Origin: Tenacibaculum larymnensis
GTDB lineage: Bacteria; Bacteroidota; Bacteroidia; Flavobacteriales; Flavobacteriaceae
DNA length: 64,000 bases
NCBI RefSeq assembly: GCF_028829235.1
Contig: NZ_JAIWJY010000001.1
Location: 310,001-374,000, forward strand
Direction: 5' to 3'
Part shown: positions 59,245-64,000 of the stretch, one piece after another
How the letters are laid out: the number at the start of each line of letters is the position of its first letter
Position numbering within the stretch: the first letter of the stretch is position 1
Made by a program: the position numbers and the translations under genes
Notes under the pieces: model-generated
Databases searched by the model: none
What the model was told of the DNA's origin: nothing
Seen by the model: the letters and a program-made list of their open reading frames with translations, nothing else

Positions 59245-60345
59245 TTATTTAACTTCAAACATTTTTCCCGGTAAAGGTTTTATAACCCCTTTTAATTCCA
59301 TTTGAACTAAAATAGATGATAATTGATAAGTAGGAAGATTACAATCCAAAGCAATAACATCTAATAACTGTTTACCGTTTTGTTGTAAATAATCGTATAT
59401 TTTTTGTTCGGTTTCATTCAAATCAACAAATAATTCTTTTTGTTTAGGTACGGCAATTTGCCGTAGATCCCAGTTGAGCATTGTTATAATATCTTGGGCC
59501 GAAGTGAGTAAATGTGCTTGATTATTTTTAATGAGATTATTACATCCTTTGCTATATACATCAGTAGCTCTACCAGGTAGTGCAAATACATCTCGGTTGT
59601 ACGAATTGGCAATATCAGCAGTAACTAATGAACCACCTTTTTGGGCAGATTCAATAATAATAGTTGCTTTAGATAATCCAGCTACAATGCGATTTCGTTT
59701 TAAAAAGTTTTCTCTCATAGGCTGCTCATCGTGCCAAAACTCAGTAATAAAGCCACCATTCTCATTTACTTGATGAATATATTTTTTATGAGTTTTCGGA
59801 TAAATTTCATCCAACCCATGTGCCAATACAGCAATAGTTTGTAAGTTGTTTTTTATTGCGGCTTTATGTGCACAAATGTCTACTCCGTATGCAAATCCAC
59901 TAACAATTATAGGATTATAATCTTTTAAATCTTCAATAAGTTGATTACAGAAATCGCGTCCGTACGAACTCATTTTCCGAGTTCCTACAATTGAAATGAT
60001 TTTATCATTATTTAGGTTGAGGTTTCCATCTTTAAAAAGTAAGATAGGAGCATCAATACAATGCTTTAGTTGTTGAGGGTAATCTTCATCTAAAAAATAC
60101 GAAAAAGAAATGTTGTTTTGTTGAATATATGTTAGCTCCTTTTCTGCTCTTTTTAGGTTGTTTTCATCAAAGAGATGTTGAGTTACATGAGTTCCAATTC
60201 CGTTAATTTTATGTAATGTATTTTTCCTCTCTAAAAACACTTGTTCAACACTTCCTACGGAGGTAATTAGCTTTTTTGCCAAAATATCACCTACGTTTTT
60301 TGTTGCCTGTAACCGTAGAATGGCTAGCAATTTTTCTGAATTCAT
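59245..60345 (-). CDS. dprA: DNA processing protein DprA
   Basis: The 366-residue protein has the DprA Rossmann core: ISIVGTRKMSSYGRDFCNQLIEDL (about 116-139), IVSGFAYGVDICAHKAAIKNNLQTIAVLAHGLDEIYPKTHKK (about 147-188), RNRIVAGLSKATIIIESAQKGGSLVTADIANSYNRDVFALPG and a C-terminal winged-helix. An N-terminal HhH-like part (HKINGIGTHVTQHL) is present. It loads RecA on incoming single-stranded DNA in natural transformation. Divergent from the HU/SPOR gene. Confidence 0.93.
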   Translation of the reverse strand: MNSEKLLAILRLQATKNVGDILAKKLITSVGSVEQVFLERKNTLHKINGIGTHVTQHLFDENNLKRAEKELTYIQQNNISFSYFLDEDYPQQLKHCIDAPILLFKDGNLNLNNDKIISIVGTRKMSSYGRDFCNQLIEDLKDYNPIIVSGFAYGVDICAHKAAIKNNLQTIAVLAHGLDEIYPKTHKKYIHQVNENGGFITEFWHDEQPMRENFLKRNRIVAGLSKATIIIESAQKGGSLVTADIANSYNRDVFALPGRATDVYSKGCNNLIKNNQAHLLTSAQDIITMLNWDLRQIAVPKQKELFVDLNETEQKIYDYLQQNGKQLLDVIALDCNLPTYQLSSILVQMELKGVIKPLPGKMFEVK

Positions 60346-60403
60346 ATAGCAATAATTTGAGTATCAATATACAAAAAACTGTTAATAAAAATTACAAGAT
60401 TAC

Positions 60404-60434
60404 TTGAAAGTAATGCACTAAAAAGCTATATTTG
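60404..60434 (+). promoter_or_regulatory. Promoter of HU/SPOR gene, nearly leaderless
   Basis: TTG (60404-60406), 20-bp spacer, TATATTTG (60427-60434). The ATG at 60440 is 6 bp downstream, where transcription would begin. Confidence 0.7.
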
Positions 60435-60439
60435 TTATT

Positions 60440-61333
60440 ATGACATTAGCCAACTACATTAACGATTTATTATATAGATACGATTGCGTAATTGTTCCTA
60501 ATTTTGGAGGATTTGTAACGAATAAAATTGGAGCTAGAGTAAATACTACTACGCACACTTTTTATCCGCCAAAAAAACAACTAACGTTCAACGCGTATTT
60601 ACAGCATAATGATGGTTTATTGGCTAATTATATAGCTTCGAGTAAAAATATTTCTTTTGAAGAAGCTGTTACTTTTATTGCTGAGGAAGTTGCGCAATGG
60701 AATGAGAAGTTGGAAACAACAAGTGTAACTGTTGCTTCTGTAGGAAGTTTGTCTTTAAATGAAGCTAAGCAAGTTGTTTTTGAGCCTAACCTATCAAGTA
60801 ACTTTTTAACTGAATCTTTTGGTTTGGCTGAGGTTTCAACACCGTCTGTAGAAAGAGTAAAAGAGGTAACAATTAAATCATTACCTACTACTGAAGAAAA
60901 CAAAAAAACAATTCCGTTATATGTAAGAAGAGCTGCAGCAGCGGCTGTTTTTATCGGAATTGCTTATGTAGGATGGAATGGTGTTCAAAATCAACAACAA
61001 CAAGTATTAGCAAACCAAGAAGAAGCTGTTGAGAAGAAAATTCAATCAGCAACTTTTGTAATTGAAAACCCGTTACCAACCATTAACTTAAACGTAAGTA
61101 AAGAAGCTAGAAACTTTCATATCATCGCAGGAGCTTTTCAAGAAGAGCACAATGCTGAAAATAAATTAGCTGAACTACAAGATAAAGGTTATGATGCTTC
61201 TATTGTTGGAAAGAATGGATTAGGGTTAACTCAAGTAGCTTTTGCAAGTTATGCAACTAAGGTTGAAGCTAGAAAAGCCTTAGAAATTATTAAAGAATCA
61301 GTAAGCGAAGACGCTTGGTTATTGGCTAAATAA
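60440..61333 (+). CDS. HU-CCDC81 and SPOR domain protein
   Basis: The 297-residue protein has two N-terminal HU-like domains of the bacterial CCDC81 type (LANYINDLLYRYDCVIVPNFGGFVTNKIGARVN near 3-35; the second up to about 115), a membrane helix (about 165-182, RRAAAAAVFIGIAYVGWNGV) and a C-terminal SPOR domain (NFHIIAGAFQEEHNAENKLAELQDKGYDASIVGKNG, about 230-265) that binds denuded septal peptidoglycan. It is probably a cell-division protein linking nucleoid or cytoplasm to the septum. Confidence 0.88.
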   Translation: MTLANYINDLLYRYDCVIVPNFGGFVTNKIGARVNTTTHTFYPPKKQLTFNAYLQHNDGLLANYIASSKNISFEEAVTFIAEEVAQWNEKLETTSVTVASVGSLSLNEAKQVVFEPNLSSNFLTESFGLAEVSTPSVERVKEVTIKSLPTTEENKKTIPLYVRRAAAAAVFIGIAYVGWNGVQNQQQQVLANQEEAVEKKIQSATFVIENPLPTINLNVSKEARNFHIIAGAFQEEHNAENKLAELQDKGYDASIVGKNGLGLTQVAFASYATKVEARKALEIIKESVSEDAWLLAK

Positions 61334-61368
61334 TCTGCATTTATTTTAGGTAGATTTTTTTGTTGCTG

Positions 61369-61376
61369 TATCTTTG
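61369..61376 (+). promoter_or_regulatory. -7 promoter element of thioesterase gene
   Basis: TATCTTTG, perfect TAnnTTTG, 16 bp before the ATG at 61393. Confidence 0.55.
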
Positions 61377-61392
61377 CATCAAAATTTATTTG

Positions 61393-61905
61393 ATGAGAGC
61401 AAAATCACCAAGAGAATCGTTAACTGTACTTACCGATTTAGTTTTACCAGGAGAAACAAATTATTTAGATAACCTTTTTGGAGGAGAATTATTAGCTCGT
61501 ATGGATAGAGCTTGTAGTATTGCTGCGCGCCGTCATTCGAGAAGAATTGTAGTAACAGCCTCTGTAAACCACGTAGCATTTACCAAATCGGTACCTGTAG
61601 GAAGTGTGGTAACTTTAGAAGCAAAGGTTTCACGTGCTTTTAAATCATCAATGGAGATTTATGTAGATGTTTGGATTGAAGACCGTCAATCTGGTGAAAA
61701 AACGAAGGTAAATGAAGGTATTTATACGTTTGTAGCTGTTGACGAAACAGGAAAACCAGTGCCAATTCCTCAAATTGAACCAGAAACAGAATTAGAAAAG
61801 CAACGTTATGAAGCAGCTTTGCGTAGAAAGCAATTAAGCTTGGTTTTAGCAGGAAAAATGGATCCTAAGGAAGCAATAGAGTTGAAATCTATTTTTATGG
61901 ATTAA
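61393..61905 (+). CDS. Acyl-CoA thioesterase (hotdog fold, YciA type)
   Basis: I chose the ATG at 61393 (170 residues); the TTG upstream overlaps the promoter box. LPGETNYLDNLFGGELLARMDRACSIAARRHSRRIVVTASVNHVAFTKSVPVGSVVTLEAKVSRAFKSSMEIYVDVW carries the YciA/4HBT pattern: catalytic Asp in NYLDNLFGG, the CoA-binding VxHVxFxKPVxxG. It hydrolyses acyl-CoA in the cytosol. Single gene; converges with the AI-2E gene with 6-bp spacing. Confidence 0.9.
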   Translation: MRAKSPRESLTVLTDLVLPGETNYLDNLFGGELLARMDRACSIAARRHSRRIVVTASVNHVAFTKSVPVGSVVTLEAKVSRAFKSSMEIYVDVWIEDRQSGEKTKVNEGIYTFVAVDETGKPVPIPQIEPETELEKQRYEAALRRKQLSLVLAGKMDPKEAIELKSIFMD

Positions 61906-61911
61906 AACAGT

Positions 61912-62946
61912 TTATATTTCATCAACATTGCCGCTTTCAGATAAGAAAATGGCAATGTTTTTTGTTTTGTCAAACTGTGAAAAGATAATAATCATAATTA
62001 CCGTAATAGGCACTGAAAGTATCATTCCTGTTATTCCCCATATTTCTCCCCAAACAGCTAAAGAAAGTATAGTAACTAACGGACTTAAATTTAGCGACTT
62101 TCCAAAAACTCTAGGTTCTACAACATTACCAACTACTACTTGGATACTTCCTACTGCAAATAAAACGACTAAAAAAGGAGGAAACTCTCCAAATTGAATT
62201 AAACAAAATATCGCAGGAAAAGCAGTTGCTATTAACGATCCTATAGTAGGAATATAATTCAGTAAAAAGATAAGAAACGCCCAAAACGGAGCTCCGTCTA
62301 CCCCTACTAACAACAATACAAAATAACTAAGGATACCAGTTAATAAACTAACATAGGTTTTTAGTCGTAAATAGTTTGAAATAGAGTCTTCAATCTTTTT
62401 TAAGATAGATTGAAAGCTTTTAGGACTGTTTTGAGAACTCATAAACACTTTTTGCAACTTCTTTTTAAAATTACTTTCCTCTAAGAAGATGAATAAGGCA
62501 TAAATAATAATCATAAAGGTATTTCCTAGTAAACTGCTAATTCCGTTCGCTATATCGCCTAAAACAGAGCCGTAATCAAAATCTCCAACAACCGATTGTA
62601 ATGACTTAATAATATCGATATGAAAATAAGCGTCTAAACGTTTTATAATAGCATCAACATTTGGTTCGTATTTTGAGTACGAAGTGGTTAAATTTGAAAT
62701 ACTGTTGGTAATTATTTCAGAAACAAAACCAAAACCTAAAATTATAAGTGTAAAAACAAACACATTACTTAGCCAAAAAGGAATAAAGCGTTTAGCAAAA
62801 GGAATTTTATAGATGGTTTTCCGAATTTCACGTGTTAAAAACCAAAAAATAAGTGCAAAAACAAAAGGAATTAAAATTCCTTTTCCAATAACCAATGTTG
62901 CAATAATCGCTACGGTTACAATAATAAAGTTTGATGCGTTTTTCAC
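61912..62946 (-). CDS. AI-2E transporter family (PF01594) membrane protein
   Basis: The 344-residue protein has seven to eight predicted helices and the family motifs LVGVDGAPFWAFLIFLLNYIPTIGSLIAT (about 213-241) and VEPRVFGKSLNLSPLVTILSLAVWGEIWGITGMILSVPITVI (about 276-317). Members are called TqsA/YdiK and include autoinducer-2 exporters and antiporters; the substrate here is unknown. Next gene upstream (higher coordinates) is the EnvC-like gene. Confidence 0.9.
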   Translation of the reverse strand: MKNASNFIIVTVAIIATLVIGKGILIPFVFALIFWFLTREIRKTIYKIPFAKRFIPFWLSNVFVFTLIILGFGFVSEIITNSISNLTTSYSKYEPNVDAIIKRLDAYFHIDIIKSLQSVVGDFDYGSVLGDIANGISSLLGNTFMIIIYALFIFLEESNFKKKLQKVFMSSQNSPKSFQSILKKIEDSISNYLRLKTYVSLLTGILSYFVLLLVGVDGAPFWAFLIFLLNYIPTIGSLIATAFPAIFCLIQFGEFPPFLVVLFAVGSIQVVVGNVVEPRVFGKSLNLSPLVTILSLAVWGEIWGITGMILSVPITVIMIIIFSQFDKTKNIAIFLSESGNVDEI

Positions 62947-63003
62947 ACGTTTAAATTTGATTACAATTTAAAAATAAAATTTATTAATGTTCTTGTTATG
63001 GTG

Positions 63004-64000
63004 TTATGAGCGAATCCATTGTGCAGGATTTAATCGATTTCGGTCTTTATACAACATAAAACTAAGCTGTGTTTTACCTGTTACTTTGTTAGTAAATACT
63101 TTTCCTAGTTTGTCGCCAGTTTTAACAGCATCACCTTTTTTTACATAAACTTCTTTTAACTTATTGTAGGCAGAAATATAGTTACCGTGTTGTACTAAAA
63201 CTGATTTTCTTCCATCAGAGTGTAATTGAATAACCAAAACTTTTCCGTTAAAAATACTTTTTACATCGGTATTTGCTTTGGTTGCAATATATAACCCGTG
63301 ACTGTTGATGCTAATTCCAGGAAATGTAGGGTGTGGTTGAACTCCATATTTTCGTGTAATAACACCTTTAACTGGCCACGGTAAATTACCCCTATTTTGT
63401 TCAAAGTTAGCAAGTAAAGCTTTTTCTTCGGCATTTAAAATAAAACCAGAGCTTTTGGTTTTACCTTTTGTTGTTTTTTTACCCTTATTTGCTTTGGCAA
63501 TAGCATCTCTAATTAACTTATCAATTCTGGCAGCAATTCTTTTTTCTTCTCGTTGTTTCTTTTGTAAGTCACTTTTGTATTTATTCTCTTCTTTTTTAAT
63601 TTTAGAGATGAGTTTTTCTTGGTTTTTCTTATCGTCTTCAATTTCTTTTTTCTGACTTTTCTCGTCAGAAAGCAAAGCTTCTTTTGATTTTTTTTGAGCA
63701 GTTAGCGAATCGTTTAATTGCTCTACCTCTTTAGCTTTTACGATAATTTCTTCTCCTTGCTTTTTTCTGTAGTCTTTGTACTGTTGCATGTACTTTAAGC
63801 GCTTATAGGCTTGGTAAAAGCTTTCAGAAGACAATAAAAACATGGTTTTACTCTGTTGCGATTTACTTTTATAAGATTTAACTACCATATCTCGGTAGTC
63901 ATTTTTTAATTCAGCTAGTTCGTCGTTGTATTTTTTTAATTGTTGCTCGTTAGATTTGATTTCTTTTGAAAGTAATTTGGTTTCTAACTCAATAGTTTCT
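63004..64000 (-). CDS. EnvC-like murein hydrolase activator (degenerate LytM), N terminus outside window
   Basis: The frame is open through the window edge, so the signal peptide and the first coiled-coil part are missing (about 332 residues visible). A long coiled coil (VEQLNDSLTAQKKSKEALLSDEKSQKKEIEDDKKNQEKLISKIKKEENKY-type) is followed by a C-terminal LytM domain (GISINSHGLYIATKANTDVKSIFNGKVLVI; HGNYISAYNKLKEVYVKKGD; TQLSFMLYKDRNRLNPAQWI). The zinc-binding positions HxxxD and HxH are not conserved (GLYI instead of HxGID, QLSFML instead of LHFE), as in EnvC, which activates amidases rather than cutting. A role at division is inferred. Confidence 0.88.
   Translation of the reverse strand, partial: ETIELETKLLSKEIKSNEQQLKKYNDELAELKNDYRDMVVKSYKSKSQQSKTMFLLSSESFYQAYKRLKYMQQYKDYRKKQGEEIIVKAKEVEQLNDSLTAQKKSKEALLSDEKSQKKEIEDDKKNQEKLISKIKKEENKYKSDLQKKQREEKRIAARIDKLIRDAIAKANKGKKTTKGKTKSSGFILNAEEKALLANFEQNRGNLPWPVKGVITRKYGVQPHPTFPGISINSHGLYIATKANTDVKSIFNGKVLVIQLHSDGRKSVLVQHGNYISAYNKLKEVYVKKGDAVKTGDKLGKVFTNKVTGKTQLSFMLYKDRNRLNPAQWIRS

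Noticed and set aside
1..64000. tRNA or rRNA genes
   Set aside because: No T-arm-like GGTTCGANTCC words in a cloverleaf context and no rRNA sequence were recognised. A dedicated scan was not possible.

Overview
The window is about 64 kb of a low-GC (roughly 30-33 %) chromosome from the Bacteroidota, almost certainly family Flavobacteriaceae (a marine Tenacibaculum/Polaribacter-like organism; the genus cannot be fixed from the sequence alone). Pointers are the promoter style (TTG-N19-21-TAnnTTTG), a type IX secretion/gliding C-terminal domain, a GH92 lipoprotein, SPOR/HU-CCDC81 and DUF4175 proteins, and family-specific forms of MnmG, GltX, RecA, RNase R and Mfd. No tRNA, rRNA, CRISPR array or transposase gene was recognised.

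Layout. 0-7 kb: truncated GH92 glycosidase lipoprotein, an HHH membrane protein, a secreted ankyrin protein, an ALDH7-type dehydrogenase, a lipoprotein isoaspartyl peptidase, then a lipoprotein/sigma-factor/membrane-barrel operon in which the sigma factor has no ATG/GTG/TTG at its expected start. 7-18 kb: LuxE-like enzyme, FAD lactone oxidase plus PLP racemase/aldolase-type enzyme, two tandem YHS lipoprotein-like secreted proteins, glpD, MFS exporter, ACT-domain protein, gpsA, dut. 18-31 kb: recA, a pseudouridine synthase, an LRR protein exported by the type IX system, rpiB-elaA, a 0.7-kb very AT-rich gap with DnaA-box-like words, a lipid kinase, rnr, tatA, an SPFH protein. 31-37 kb: methyltransferase, mnmG, ybeY and a 1097-residue DUF4175 protein, carrying four parS-like palindromes; together with the AT-rich gap this suggests proximity to the replication origin.

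37.5-39.8 kb holds the most interesting locus: five small genes (50-77 codons) that share an almost invariant double-glycine leader and have completely different cysteine-rich cores. They look like a secreted, bacteriocin-like or toxin-like peptide family. Three of them have a near-identical 93-bp upstream block with an operator-like word at exactly the same distance from the start codon, and the same word precedes an outer-membrane protein gene lying between peptides 1 and 2.

39.8-48.8 kb: gltX, small membrane/secreted proteins, a 1189-residue protein of unknown function and a JmjC/cupin-like 2-oxoglutarate oxygenase. 47.4-56.7 kb is an accessory zone filled with large palindromic interspersed repeats of three kinds. 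Two broken GIY-YIG nuclease genes sit exactly inside repeat groups (one has an in-frame amber codon, one a frameshift and lies between 125-bp direct repeats), and one repeat unit has landed in frame in the mfd gene. An intact GIY-YIG-like gene and a DUF6161-like membrane protein form a small cargo segment just before mfd. 56.7-64 kb: EamA transporter, a conserved hypothetical with kinase-like motifs, dprA, an HU/SPOR cell-division-type protein, an acyl-CoA thioesterase, an AI-2E family permease and a truncated EnvC-like amidase activator.
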